From Bacteroidales bacterium (GTDB taxonomy: Bacteria; Bacteroidota; Bacteroidia; Bacteroidales; UBA3824), in assembly GCA_016286055.1 (NCBI GenBank), contig JAEERW010000006.1, positions 186,001-250,000 on the forward strand: a stretch of DNA of 64,000 nucleotides. Direction: 5' to 3'. This document shows, piece after piece, positions 42,331-51,489 of this stretch; position 1 is the stretch's first letter, and each line of letters opens with the position of its first letter. Below the pieces are notes generated by a model. The model worked only from the letters and a program-made list of their open reading frames with translations. It ran no database searches and was not told the DNA's origin. A program made the position numbers and the translations under genes.

Positions 42331-42349
42331 ACAAGAATCAGATTCTTGT
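42331..42349. promoter_or_regulatory. Perfect 19-bp palindrome in the leader of the double-HTH gene
   Basis: ACAAGAATC-A-GATTCTTGT is fully symmetric about 42340. It lies about 50-67 nt after the predicted transcription start and 29 bp before the start codon. An XRE-type dimer commonly binds such a site, so autoregulation is likely, though an mRNA hairpin is possible. Confidence 0.5.
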
Positions 42350-42404
42350 TGTTATGTTGTTCTGAGTTGTTAATAAATTTTTGACTTAAAAGATATAACG
42401 ACTA

Positions 42405-42435
42405 CAAAGATACGGATTATTTATTCTAAAACAAA
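42405..42435 (-). promoter_or_regulatory. Promoter of the double-HTH gene
   Basis: On the minus strand TTTG (42435-42432), 19 bp, TATCTTTG (42412-42405): a full match. The leader is about 96 nt. Confidence 0.75.
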
Positions 42436-42484
42436 ATAATTATGAAAAAAAAATTGATTATTTCTGATAAAAATATCCGTTTTT

Positions 42485-42515
42485 TTTGCGGATTGCAAAA
42501 TAATGCCTATTATTG
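42485..42515 (+). promoter_or_regulatory. Likely promoter of the DUF1599 gene
   Basis: TTTG (42485-42488), 19 bp, TATTATTG (42508-42515; one mismatch). Transcription from here starts near 42522 and favours the ATG at 42538 over an upstream in-frame ATG at 42442. Confidence 0.5.
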
Positions 42516-42537
42516 CAATGTTAAATACAGCATTAAA

Positions 42538-43092
42538 ATGGATACAGATCAGCAGTTCGATGCGGTGATAGATAGGTGCCGCAAGTTGTTTGAAAAAAAG
42601 GCTTCCGACTATGGAACGGCTTGGCGCATAATGCGTCCCGAATCGGTTACCGACCAAATTTTTATAAAGGCTAACCGAATACGCGAAATTGAAATTACCA
42701 AAACCGCTTTGGTAGACGAGGGCGTGGAGTCGGAATTTGTAGGAATGATAAATTATGCTATTATGGGGCTTATCCAGTTAGAAAAGGGTTTTGCCTCCAC
42801 TGCAGATTTTTCAGCTGATGAGGCTGTGAAGTATTACAATATCTATGCAGCCAAAGCCAAAGAACTTATGATGCGAAAAAATCACGATTATGGCGAGGCA
42901 TGGCGCACTATGCGGGTCTCGAGCATTACCGACCTGATTCTTATGAAGCTGTATCGTATCAAGCAAATTGAAGACCACAACGGAAAGACTACTGTTTCGG
43001 AGGGTATTGATGCTGGATATTACGATATTATAAACTATTCGGTGTTTAACCTTATAAAATTGAATGAAGAAAAAATAAATATAAATCAATAA
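42538..43092 (+). CDS. DUF1599 protein (nucleotide-modification-associated domain, duplicated)
   Basis: A 184-aa protein with two copies of one unit: DRCRKLFEKKASDYGTAWRIMRPESVTDQI (first half) and KAKELMMRKNHDYGEAWRTMRVSSITDLI (second half). Each is followed by R-IKQIE/R-IREIE and a DEG/SEG-x-x-x-x-x-x-x-NYA/YS helix. This matches DUF1599. Its biochemical role is unsettled; related domains occur with nucleotide-modifying systems. It heads a row with the BT_3928-type gene (11 bp) and cdaA, a Bacteroidales-conserved arrangement near cell-physiology genes. Confidence 0.85.
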   Translation: MDTDQQFDAVIDRCRKLFEKKASDYGTAWRIMRPESVTDQIFIKANRIREIEITKTALVDEGVESEFVGMINYAIMGLIQLEKGFASTADFSADEAVKYYNIYAAKAKELMMRKNHDYGEAWRTMRVSSITDLILMKLYRIKQIEDHNGKTTVSEGIDAGYYDIINYSVFNLIKLNEEKININQ

Positions 43093-43103
43093 GTTAAAAC
43101 AAT

Positions 43104-44210
43104 ATGAAAGTATTAATTCTATTAGTGAGGGTCTTGGTGGGTCTGGTATTTATTCTATCAGGTTTCCTCAAAGCAATGGATCCTTATGGCACTTGCTACA
43201 AGATTCACGACTATTTGTTGGCTCTAGGATTTAATAATTTAGACTCTCTTACTCTTCCAATGTCATTTATTTTGAATGCTTTGGAATTTACAATCGGTAT
43301 AATGTTGGTTTTTAATCTAAAAGCTCGACTGGGTATTTGGCTTGCTTTTGTTTTGGAACTGATATTCACACCGTTGACTTTGTGGCTGGCTATGACAAAT
43401 GCCGTTAGCGATTGCGGATGCTTCGGCGACTGCCTGCCTCTCGACAATTGGGCTACTTTTGGTAAAAACGTTGTTTTGGTGGTACTAATACTGTTTCTTG
43501 TGATTTATCGCAAACGTATCGACAATCCGCTTTCCGACAATGTGGAACTTGCCATCTCTATTGCCACCTACGTATTGGTTTTGCTGTTCCAACTTTACTC
43601 TATACACCATCTGCCTATTATCGATTGCCGCCCCTACAAAGTGGGCACATATATTCCTGATAAGATGGTAGTTCCTGCCGACGCTCCTCGTTTTGAAAGC
43701 AAGTCATTGTTTGTAATGGAAAACAAGCTTACTGGCGAAACTAAGAAGTTTACCTATGAAGAGTATCCAAGCGACACTCTGGTTTGGAAATATCTTTCTA
43801 CAGAAACCACAATTCTTCAAGATGCAACGCTTCCGCCGATTCACGATTTTAATATGATTTCGCCTGAAGATTCAGTAGCACAAGACTATGTGCCGGTGCT
43901 TATGCAGTATGAAAAACCTGTTTTGTTAGTAATAATGCACAAACTGGAAAAAGCCGACGAGGACGGTCTTGCAATGCTCAAAGATTTGGAAGAATACGCT
44001 CAACGCAAGGAATATTTGATTGGTGCATTAACATCGAGCAATTTGGATGTTATTACCGCTGTTAAGAACGATTACAATATTTCAATTAAGTTTTTCAACA
44101 CCGATGATATTACATTGAAAACCATTGTTAGAGCTAATCCCGGTATCGTATTGCTAAAACAAGGCACGATTCTTGGCAAATGGAATTATAGAGATTTTAA
44201 ATTTGAATAG
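43104..44210 (+). CDS. BT_3928-family protein: DoxX/MauE-like membrane domain plus thioredoxin-like domain
   Basis: A 368-aa protein. Four TM helices (about 1-160) carry the DoxX/MauE pattern (RVLVGLVFILSGFLKAMDP, DCGCFGDCLPL with a Cys pair). Then comes an extracytoplasmic region and a C-terminal thioredoxin-like fold (about 265-368; KPVLLVIMHKLEKADEDGL, NPGIVLLKQGTILGKWN) without a CxxC pair. This is the architecture of the Bacteroidales BT_3928 family. Membrane redox or quinone-linked work is presumed. Stop TAG at 44208-44210 is 2 bp from the TTG start of cdaA. Confidence 0.85.
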   Translation: MKVLILLVRVLVGLVFILSGFLKAMDPYGTCYKIHDYLLALGFNNLDSLTLPMSFILNALEFTIGIMLVFNLKARLGIWLAFVLELIFTPLTLWLAMTNAVSDCGCFGDCLPLDNWATFGKNVVLVVLILFLVIYRKRIDNPLSDNVELAISIATYVLVLLFQLYSIHHLPIIDCRPYKVGTYIPDKMVVPADAPRFESKSLFVMENKLTGETKKFTYEEYPSDTLVWKYLSTETTILQDATLPPIHDFNMISPEDSVAQDYVPVLMQYEKPVLLVIMHKLEKADEDGLAMLKDLEEYAQRKEYLIGALTSSNLDVITAVKNDYNISIKFFNTDDITLKTIVRANPGIVLLKQGTILGKWNYRDFKFE

Positions 44211-44212
44211 AT

Positions 44213-45067
44213 TTGGGCTTCTTTAATTTCGGCTTTGTCGATCTTGTTGATATTCTGATTACTGCCTATATTCTATATTTCGTATATCAGAAGTTTAAGG
44301 GCAGTACGGCAATGAATATCATAGTTGGCGTGATTATCATCTACATTATTTGGATGGTGGTACGAGCGCTCGACATGAGCCTTATTTCCGCAATTATGAA
44401 CAATGTGGCGAGCGTGGGACTTTTTGCTCTTGTGGTGGTTTTTCACCCCCAGATCAGGAAGTTCCTGCTCGATTTGGGCAACAAGTCGTCGTTGTCGAAT
44501 TTATTGTCGATAGAGCGCATTTTTCATAAGGTGATAAAGCAGCCAGCCGACCAGCTCAATATTTCCGACATTGTAAAGGCGTGCGACAGTTTTGCAAAAC
44601 GCAAGGTGGGTGCTCTCATTGTGCTTCCCTCACATTCCGACCTGTCTTCTATTATTGAAACTGGCGAACGGCTCGACTGCAATGTCAGCGCAAGAATTTT
44701 AGACGCTATTTTCTTTAAAAACGCACCTCTGCACGACGGTGCGGTGATAATTGTAAAGGGTAGGATAGTGGCAGCCAAATGCGTGCTGCCAGTATCTGCC
44801 AATATGGAGCTGCCTAAGAAAATCGGTCTCCGCCACCGTAGCGGCATTGGTATGAGCGAAGTGTCCGACAGCCTTGTGATTATTGTGTCGGAAGAGCGCG
44901 GTGAAATTTCGTATTCAGAATACGGCGGCATTGTGGTGGATATTACTCCCGAGCAGCTGAGCGACAAGCTTAAAGAGCGTTTCGCCGTTAACGATGCAGA
45001 TATTAGTATGGTTGGCAATGGTCACCTCATTAACATGTGGAGCTTTTTGAAGAAAGAATCCGTGTGA
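44213..45067 (+). CDS. cdaA: Diadenylate cyclase CdaA (c-di-AMP synthase)
   Basis: A 284-aa enzyme that condenses two ATP to c-di-AMP. Three TM helices (about 10-85) precede a DisA_N/DAC domain (about 100-260) with the catalytic DGAVIIVKGRIVAA and RHRSGIGMSEVSD (DGA and RHR motifs). The start appears to be TTG at 44213, 2 bp after the upstream stop. The residues it adds (GFFNFGFVDLVDIL) match the family's N-terminal amphipathic segment, and the first internal ATG would delete a TM helix. No c-di-AMP phosphodiesterase gene adjoins. Confidence 0.93.
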   Translation: MGFFNFGFVDLVDILITAYILYFVYQKFKGSTAMNIIVGVIIIYIIWMVVRALDMSLISAIMNNVASVGLFALVVVFHPQIRKFLLDLGNKSSLSNLLSIERIFHKVIKQPADQLNISDIVKACDSFAKRKVGALIVLPSHSDLSSIIETGERLDCNVSARILDAIFFKNAPLHDGAVIIVKGRIVAAKCVLPVSANMELPKKIGLRHRSGIGMSEVSDSLVIIVSEERGEISYSEYGGIVVDITPEQLSDKLKERFAVNDADISMVGNGHLINMWSFLKKESV

Positions 45068-45081
45068 TTTTTCTCTTTGTT

Positions 45082-46641
45082 CTATGCGAATGGAATAGTG
45101 AAGCAGAAAACCGAGCCAGACGGGGAGTTGTCTTCCACCCAGATTGTTCCGCCGTTTTTTTCCACGAGGTCGCGGCAGAGTATGAGTCCAAGTCCTGTGC
45201 CTTTTTCGTTTTGGGTTCCGGCTGTGGTGCTGGGCGAGTCGATTTTAAACAGCGTTTGTTTTTGCTGTTGGGTAATACCCACACCGTTGTCGGCCACAGA
45301 TATGATGGCAAAGTTTTCATCAGCGCTGTATTCGTCGGCCGAAATCTTGATAGTGCCGCCTTGAAACGAAAATTTGATGGCGTTGGTGATAAGGTTTCGT
45401 ACCACAGCTTGAACGGCTCTCAGGTCGGCAAATACTTCGGTGAAATTGCCCGTTTCGCATTCAAATTTGATATCTTTGCGGGCAGCGAGAGTGTTGAATA
45501 TTTCGATGTTTTGCTTGATAATGTCTTCAATGTCGATAATCTCTTTTTTAACTTCGGCTTTAACAAATTGGCTTTTTGCCCATGCCAAGAGGTTTTCGAG
45601 AATGGCGTAGGTGTTGGTGCTGTTGTCGGAAATGATGGCGGCGTATTGCCCTATAAGCTCCATCGACGGAGTGGCGTTGTTGAGTTCGGAGTTTAGCACT
45701 GTGCTGATGTTTTTAAGGTTGCCCACACAGTTGCGTATGTCGTGGCTTATGAGCGAAAACATCTGGTCGCGCAGGGCAACTTTTTCAGATAGGTTGCGGC
45801 TAGTGTTTTCAAGGTGGCTGAGTTTCTCTTTAAGGGTTGTGATGTCCTCTTTGAATGTTACATAGTGTGAAATATGGCCGTCTTTGCTGAACAAAGGCGA
45901 CACCGACACAAGCTCCCAGTATTTTTCACCGTTTTTGGCAGTTCCCTGCCATTCGCCTTGCCAGGTGCCACCGTTTTTGACGGTGTTCCAGAGGGCGGTT
46001 TGGTTTGGGATAAGCTCCGATTCTATTTTCCTTGCCTTGTGTCCGGTGAGTTCTTGCAGAGTGTAGCCTGTTTTGCGGCATACAGCGCTGTTGGCGTGCT
46101 CGATAACGCCGTTGATGTCGGTGATGATTACCGAAGTAGACACGGCTTCGAGTATTTGCAGATAAATGTTTTTGTCGGAGTTGAGTTCTTCGCGTTTGAG
46201 CTTCACGGTTTTGATTTCGCCCATAAAGCACGTTCCAAACCATGCGTCTTGCTTTTGCATAGCAATGTTGACGTGAATAAGGCTTTGCTCAGCGCCTATT
46301 AGCTGGGCAGCGAAACTTACAGGTTCGCCGTAATCTACCTCAGCCGCGTATTTTTTCAACTCCATATACGATTCGGTAGATAGGTAGCACATTATAGGCG
46401 AGTTGTCGAGCGGCACGGGGTCTATTTTTAGTAGTTTTTGAAAATTGCCGCTAACATATACGAACCTTAGGTTTTGGTCTAATACAAAAAAGATGTCGTT
46501 CGACAGCGAAACCAGCCTGTCGAACAGAGCAGGTTGCATGGCGGGCTGGGCGGGTTCGATATCGGGTCTGTTGCGGATTTGATTGTTTTGGTTGCTTGTT
46601 CGCGCATTGGCACGAGCACGTATAAACAATACCGCAAACAC
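45082..46641 (-). CDS. Orphan PAS-PAS sensor histidine kinase
   Basis: A 519-aa kinase with a short N-terminal hydrophobic stretch, PAS 1 (about 38-150; LSNDIFFVLDQNLRFVYVSG), PAS 2 (about 165-290; SVIITDINGVIEHANSAVCRKTGY, then YVTFKEDIT). HisKA with phospho-His in SLISHDIRN and HATPase_c (NLITNAIKF, VADNGVGI, GTGLGLILCRDLVE) follow. The start is GTG at 46641; 22 further in-frame codons upstream lack any standard start but would encode a TM helix, so the true N-terminus may be longer with a rare start. No response regulator is adjacent. It may read maltodextrin status with the upstream genes (inference). Confidence 0.88.
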   Translation of the reverse strand: MFAVLFIRARANARTSNQNNQIRNRPDIEPAQPAMQPALFDRLVSLSNDIFFVLDQNLRFVYVSGNFQKLLKIDPVPLDNSPIMCYLSTESYMELKKYAAEVDYGEPVSFAAQLIGAEQSLIHVNIAMQKQDAWFGTCFMGEIKTVKLKREELNSDKNIYLQILEAVSTSVIITDINGVIEHANSAVCRKTGYTLQELTGHKARKIESELIPNQTALWNTVKNGGTWQGEWQGTAKNGEKYWELVSVSPLFSKDGHISHYVTFKEDITTLKEKLSHLENTSRNLSEKVALRDQMFSLISHDIRNCVGNLKNISTVLNSELNNATPSMELIGQYAAIISDNSTNTYAILENLLAWAKSQFVKAEVKKEIIDIEDIIKQNIEIFNTLAARKDIKFECETGNFTEVFADLRAVQAVVRNLITNAIKFSFQGGTIKISADEYSADENFAIISVADNGVGITQQQKQTLFKIDSPSTTAGTQNEKGTGLGLILCRDLVEKNGGTIWVEDNSPSGSVFCFTIPFA

Positions 46642-46711
46642 GATACTAAGCGCTGTTAGTCCGCCGGTGCAAATATGCCAAAAAGTGAGTTCCGTAGTAT
46701 TAACCTGTTAG

Positions 46712-47983
46712 TTAAATTGAAACATAAATTTTAAATTCCCAAGGTCTGAGAATGAAATGCTCTCGCGATTCGAGGCTTCCCGGAGCGTTGGCAAAGTAGT
46801 TTTCAAAGTTGCCAGACATCACTTCGCTTTCGGCAATAAAGTCTACTTGGTCGGGACTGAGGTTGAAAAACGACACCACTTTGCTGCTGCCTTTTACACG
46901 TGCGAATGCAAACACTCTGCAGTTGTCGGTGGTCATTATTTTAGTGAAGCTGCCACCGAATGAGCCGTTCCAAAGGGCAGGAGTTTGTTTTTTAAGATAG
47001 TTGAGTCTACGGTAGAAACTTTCGAGCGGGTAATCTTTCCAGTCGATTTCGATTTTTTCGAAAAGCGGTATCGACTGGTTGAAAGCTGCCTCCTGACCAC
47101 TGTAAATCAACGGCATTCCGGGAATGCAGTAGGTGAGCGCCGCAAAGGTTTTGGCACCGTCGCCGAAACGGTCGTATTCTGTTCCGTTCCATGCGCTTTC
47201 GTCGTGATTTGAGGTGAAGGTCATTCTATATGCTTCGGTTTCAAAATTGCACAGCTCGTAATTGCGGTAGTGGTCGAAATCGTAAACGTTTTTTTCTTTT
47301 CTGTAGATGGCTTTCATAAGGTTGTGCATCTCCCAGCAGTAGCTCATGTCGAATGCCTCGTGTATTTTTGGGTCTTCCCACTCTGCAAGCCAGAAAAGGG
47401 GTTTTAACTTGTCTAACTGACGGCGGGCTTCTACCCAGAAATGGTTGGGAACAAGGCCTGCCATATCGCAGCGGAATCCGTCGATGTCGAATTTAGTAAC
47501 CCAAAAACTCATGGCGTCGATCATGGCGTTAACGGTTTCGTTGTTAGAATAGTCGAGGTGAGCCACGTCGGTCCAGTCGTCGTTGGGTGCGAGTATGTTT
47601 CCTTGGTCGTCGCGGTGGTAGCGGTAAGGAGCCTGGGTTATCCACGGATTGTCCCAAGCGGTGTGGTTGGCAACCCAGTCGAGAATCACATGCATGCCTA
47701 ATTTGTGGATTTCTTTCACTGTTTTGTCAAAGTCGTCAAAGGTGCCAAAGTCTGGGTTGACAGCCTTGTAATCTTTGATACTGTAAGCGCTTCCGAGCGA
47801 ACCTTTGCGGTTTTTTTCGCCAATAGGGAAAATAGGCATGAGCCAAATAATATCAACGCCCATCTCTTTGAGACGTTTTAGATGGTGCTGCAATCCAATA
47901 AAGTTGCCACCCTTGGTAAACTGGCGTATGTTTACCTCGTAGATATTGGAATTCTTAGTCCATTCAGGTGTCTTAAATGCCAT
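46712..47983 (-). CDS. GH13 alpha-amylase-family glycosidase (cytoplasmic)
   Basis: A 423-aa enzyme without signal peptide. GH13 regions are clear: IIWLMPIFPIG, HVILDWVANHTAW, nucleophile Asp in GFRCDMAG (region II), acid/base Glu in FWLAEWED (region III) and transition-state Asp in FTSNHDESAWNGTE (region IV). It probably acts on maltodextrin or glycogen; the exact specificity is unclear. It lies 42 bp after malQ on the same strand and is followed closely by the histidine kinase gene. Confidence 0.92.
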   Translation of the reverse strand: MAFKTPEWTKNSNIYEVNIRQFTKGGNFIGLQHHLKRLKEMGVDIIWLMPIFPIGEKNRKGSLGSAYSIKDYKAVNPDFGTFDDFDKTVKEIHKLGMHVILDWVANHTAWDNPWITQAPYRYHRDDQGNILAPNDDWTDVAHLDYSNNETVNAMIDAMSFWVTKFDIDGFRCDMAGLVPNHFWVEARRQLDKLKPLFWLAEWEDPKIHEAFDMSYCWEMHNLMKAIYRKEKNVYDFDHYRNYELCNFETEAYRMTFTSNHDESAWNGTEYDRFGDGAKTFAALTYCIPGMPLIYSGQEAAFNQSIPLFEKIEIDWKDYPLESFYRRLNYLKKQTPALWNGSFGGSFTKIMTTDNCRVFAFARVKGSSKVVSFFNLSPDQVDFIAESEVMSGNFENYFANAPGSLESREHFILRPWEFKIYVSI

Positions 47984-48025
47984 AATAGTTAGGTTTAAAA
48001 AAATGAAAATATAAATAATTGTAGT

Positions 48026-50728
48026 CTAATAAGCTTCGTTGCGTCCCGAAATTCTGAGCATCTCTTTAAGTTGGGCGTTGAGCCCTGCTGCTGCTAAGAG
48101 TTGTTCGGTGCTGATGTGGCATCTGTAACGCCAATAGTGGTTTTCTTCGGCGGGCACGTTGATGCGCTCGTCGGTGGGGTCTTGGTATCGGAGGTTTTCG
48201 TCGATGCCGAGAATGTCTTGTATCGGGAAAACAGCCCACATTGATGGCGAACAGAGATGAGTCATTAAAATATCTTTTACTAACCAAGCCTCGCAGTAGA
48301 ACGGAGCTTGTCCGCTTTTGCCGAGTCCGTAGTTGTAGAAACGCTGCGAACGGTTGTGGTCTTCTTCCCACCATCCTCGCAAGGGCAGAGTGTCGTGACT
48401 CGATGTGGTGGCCACCGACATGTAGGGGTAGTTGGCGGGACGGCCAAATTCTGCGGCTGTTTCTTTGGGCATACGCTGGATTTCGAGGCTGAGAATGTTG
48501 AGCTTTTTCATCACTTCGGGTACGCAAGCAGGAATCATTCCTAAGTCTTCGCCGCAGACTAACATTTCGGTTGACTGCGTGAGCCCCGGAAGTTTGATTT
48601 CGGCTTGCTGCTTCCACAGCGCCTCGTTCCTGTTGTAGAAATAATCGTTGTAGATATCGGCAACCGCCTGTTTGGTCTGCGTGTCCAAATCTTTGTAAGA
48701 GTATGTTTTGAACAGCGAGTGTCGTGGGTGGTAGGCTCCTGGGTGCTTGGTGTCGGCAAAAAACAGCACATCACTCAATAGGTAGATGAGTCCGTGCTTG
48801 ATTTTTTGAAACATAAGCATGTCTTCGGTAGTGGGCACACCCATTTCGGCGAAAGCCTGATTGATTTTTGACTGTGTGTCGAATTCAGGCTTGAAGTGAT
48901 ATTCGTCGCGGTCGCCTTCCTTTTGTAAAAATGCGTGCTTAACATATCCCGCTTGGTCGTTGAAGATAAGGTTGAGCATGTATTCGCGGATGTAAGGACG
49001 GCAGAATCGGTCGTAATCAAAGTGTATTCCTCTGTCGGAAAACTCTTTGGCTTCTACTGGCACGGCAGGGTCAAACACACCCATAAGCCCGCGTGTTTGG
49101 GTTCGCGGTATCGACCATATTCTGAAAAAGCCGAGTATGTGGTCGATACGGTAAGCGTCGAAATACTGCGCCATGTTTTTCAAGCGGTCTTTCCACCAAC
49201 GGAAACCGTCTTTTGCCATCTCTTCCCAGTTGTATGTGGGGAATTTCCAGTTTTGACCATCGTCAGAGAAATCGTCTGGCGGTGCACCTGCTTGTTGGTC
49301 GAGATGGTATAGGTGGGGATTTACCCATGCGTCAACGCTGAAACGGTCTATTCCTATAGGAATGTCGCCTTTGAGCACAATACCGTTTTTGCGGGCGTAC
49401 TGTGCCACTTTGCTCAGCTGCAAATGCAGATGGTATTGTATAAAAAAGTGTATTGCTATGTCGTCGTAGTCGGGATTGTCTTCTTGGCAAAGCTCGTCGA
49501 TTTTTGCTTGGTTGTAAACAGCCAGTTTGCCCCATCGCGAATAGTCGGGTGTGCCGTAGAGGTCGCGCAGATATGAAAAAACTGCGTATGGTTTTAGCCA
49601 CGAGCTGTTTTTTGCAAAAAATTCTTTGTAAGCTGGCTCTGTGAGAAATGCCCGTTTGTTTTCGTCGTAAATCATTTTGAAGAAACGCGACTTGGCATTC
49701 ATAACAGTTTCATAATCAATCTTATGAAGACTGTTGAGCTCTTGGCGGCGTTCTTCGTAAATTTCTTCGGAAAGTTCGCTGGGCATAGCCCCCATATCCT
49801 TGATTCTCAAATATATGGGATGTAGGGCAAACACCGACACGCAAGAATATGGATACGAGTCGGTATAGGTGTGAGTTTTTACTGTGTCGTTAACAGGAAG
49901 TATCTGTATCATTTTTAGCCCTATAGCCTTTGCCCAGTCGATGAGTTTTATGAGGTCGGCAAATTCGCCAACGCCAAAACCTTCGTTGCTGCGGAGCGAG
50001 AAAACTGGGATGGCCACACCGGCGCCTTTCCAGGGATAACGTGGGAATTTGAAATCCTCGTCGTTTAATATATAAAAGGTGTCGTTTTGTGCAGATGTAG
50101 GTTGAAAATATCTTGTTACATACTCTTCGAGTTCTACCTTGTTGGTTTTTTTGTCGCAGATGCAGTATTTGTATTCGGAGTATTGCTTGGGACGTTCGAG
50201 CTCAAACTCTGCCGACCAGAGTGGAAACTCGCTGTCGCTCATCGGAAATGTAACGCAGTCTTCGGGATTTGGAGCGATAAACTTAACAGCTAAATAGTGA
50301 TTTTGGTTGATTCTCACCACCGGGATTGTAACTCTCACCGGAATTTTTTTCTCGTTGCAAGATTTGATTTCGTGCACAGGCTGACGGTTGTTGCGATAAA
50401 ACACCACGTCTTTAAATGCCGACGACAGCATCGCGTTTTGCACGGTATCGGTAGGTTTCCAAAAGTCGTGGACAAAAATGTTGTCGACCTTGATCCGCGG
50501 TGGTGTGAATTTTCGGATTCCGAATTCATACAGAGTAGACGAAGCGTTGTTGTCTTTCATCAGATACTTGTATTCAAATTCTGTCAAAGATTCGCTGGCG
50601 TCGAAAGTGAGTTCCCAGTCGCCGTTGTTTTTTGGAGTCATAAGCGATTTACCTTTGCCCGGAATGCCTTCCAAAAGTATCTGTTGTCCGTAGTCGGTGC
50701 GGTAGTTTATTCTGAATGTGATTTTCAT
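48026..50728 (-). CDS. malQ: 4-alpha-glucanotransferase with N-terminal CBM20 domains
   Basis: A 900-aa GH77 amylomaltase (disproportionating enzyme). Two starch-binding CBM20-like domains (about 1-100 and 115-215) precede the catalytic domain. This shows YPWKGAGVAIPVFSLRSNEGFGVGEF, KGDIPIGIDRFSVDAW, nucleophile Asp in AYRIDHILGFFRIW, acid/base region LVCGEDLGMIP and the substrate loop near SHDTLPLRGWWEED. The length fits the CBM20-bearing plant-DPE2-like and Bacteroidetes type. It works on maltose and glycogen intermediates with the GH13 enzyme downstream. Confidence 0.94.
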   Translation of the reverse strand: MKITFRINYRTDYGQQILLEGIPGKGKSLMTPKNNGDWELTFDASESLTEFEYKYLMKDNNASSTLYEFGIRKFTPPRIKVDNIFVHDFWKPTDTVQNAMLSSAFKDVVFYRNNRQPVHEIKSCNEKKIPVRVTIPVVRINQNHYLAVKFIAPNPEDCVTFPMSDSEFPLWSAEFELERPKQYSEYKYCICDKKTNKVELEEYVTRYFQPTSAQNDTFYILNDEDFKFPRYPWKGAGVAIPVFSLRSNEGFGVGEFADLIKLIDWAKAIGLKMIQILPVNDTVKTHTYTDSYPYSCVSVFALHPIYLRIKDMGAMPSELSEEIYEERRQELNSLHKIDYETVMNAKSRFFKMIYDENKRAFLTEPAYKEFFAKNSSWLKPYAVFSYLRDLYGTPDYSRWGKLAVYNQAKIDELCQEDNPDYDDIAIHFFIQYHLHLQLSKVAQYARKNGIVLKGDIPIGIDRFSVDAWVNPHLYHLDQQAGAPPDDFSDDGQNWKFPTYNWEEMAKDGFRWWKDRLKNMAQYFDAYRIDHILGFFRIWSIPRTQTRGLMGVFDPAVPVEAKEFSDRGIHFDYDRFCRPYIREYMLNLIFNDQAGYVKHAFLQKEGDRDEYHFKPEFDTQSKINQAFAEMGVPTTEDMLMFQKIKHGLIYLLSDVLFFADTKHPGAYHPRHSLFKTYSYKDLDTQTKQAVADIYNDYFYNRNEALWKQQAEIKLPGLTQSTEMLVCGEDLGMIPACVPEVMKKLNILSLEIQRMPKETAAEFGRPANYPYMSVATTSSHDTLPLRGWWEEDHNRSQRFYNYGLGKSGQAPFYCEAWLVKDILMTHLCSPSMWAVFPIQDILGIDENLRYQDPTDERINVPAEENHYWRYRCHISTEQLLAAAGLNAQLKEMLRISGRNEAY

Positions 50729-50752
50729 GTTCGATACGCTTTTGCCGTGTGG

Positions 50753-51229
50753 CTATTCGTCTTGATAGTTTGAATTTTGGCGTTTTTCAATTGCCTTTTT
50801 TGCCTCTTCGAGGATAAAGTTGTATGTGTATTTGTCGAGGATGAACTTAGCGGCCTCCATGAAAACAATTGGTATTGAATTTTCTTGTTTCTGCTTAAGT
50901 TCGCGTTCCTGCTTTGCTTGCTGTTTGTGCTCGGCATTGCGTTGCGACACTTCCAAACGGTGTTGCTCTCTGCGCTGTTGGGCTTCGAGACGTAGTCGCT
51001 CGTTTTCTTGGCGGTTAAAGTCTTTGATTTTGGCGCGAATTTGACGTACCATTTCGTTGAGCATTTCCACTAATCCGCAGTATTCGCTTGTTTTTTTTGC
51101 TGCATCGGGATGGTCGGTTGTAAGTGCCGTGCGGCATTTGTTGAGTTCGTCGAGCCAATTTTTAAGAATTTCAATGTCGGTCTGCGCCGAGATATCGTCT
51201 AACGATATTTCTAAATTGTCGTATGTCAT
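50753..51229 (-). CDS. Coiled-coil protein of unknown function
   Basis: A 158-aa cytoplasmic protein with helical N-terminus (ISAQTDIEILKNWLDELNKCR), a long Gln/Glu/Arg/Lys-rich coiled coil (about 68-120) and a helical C-terminus. No family is recognised. It is 24 bp upstream of malQ on the same strand and therefore probably opens the malQ/GH13/kinase operon, but nothing in the sequence ties it to glucan metabolism. Confidence 0.65.
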   Translation of the reverse strand: MTYDNLEISLDDISAQTDIEILKNWLDELNKCRTALTTDHPDAAKKTSEYCGLVEMLNEMVRQIRAKIKDFNRQENERLRLEAQQRREQHRLEVSQRNAEHKQQAKQERELKQKQENSIPIVFMEAAKFILDKYTYNFILEEAKKAIEKRQNSNYQDE

Positions 51230-51427
51230 TATTGTTGTAAACTTTTACTTCAAAATGGTAATAAGATTGCTTGGGTAATAAAACGATTGCAAAGGAAACA
51301 AATTTGCAGCAAAATACCACAATTACAGCGTTTATCAGAGTGTTTTTTTTGTGTAAAGTTTGTGTTAATATACATTTGGGATACTGAGGAGGGCAAAAAA
51401 ATTTTTTTTATTTCACCAAACAATTAT

Positions 51428-51435
51428 TACATTTG
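51428..51435 (+). promoter_or_regulatory. -7 box (TACATTTG) of the bamD operon
   Basis: An exact TAnnTTTG match 54 bp before the bamD start. The gap 51230-51427 is AT-rich and otherwise featureless. Confidence 0.6.
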
Positions 51436-51489
51436 CACCCTGAATTGCCGTTTAAAAAATGCAATTCTGCTTAATTACAGACTGTTATA

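Noticed and set aside
42442-42537. N-terminal extension of the DUF1599 protein from ATG 42442
   Set aside because: A promoter lies inside it (42485-42515), and the extra 32 residues are Lys/Phe/Cys-rich and outside the repeated domain.
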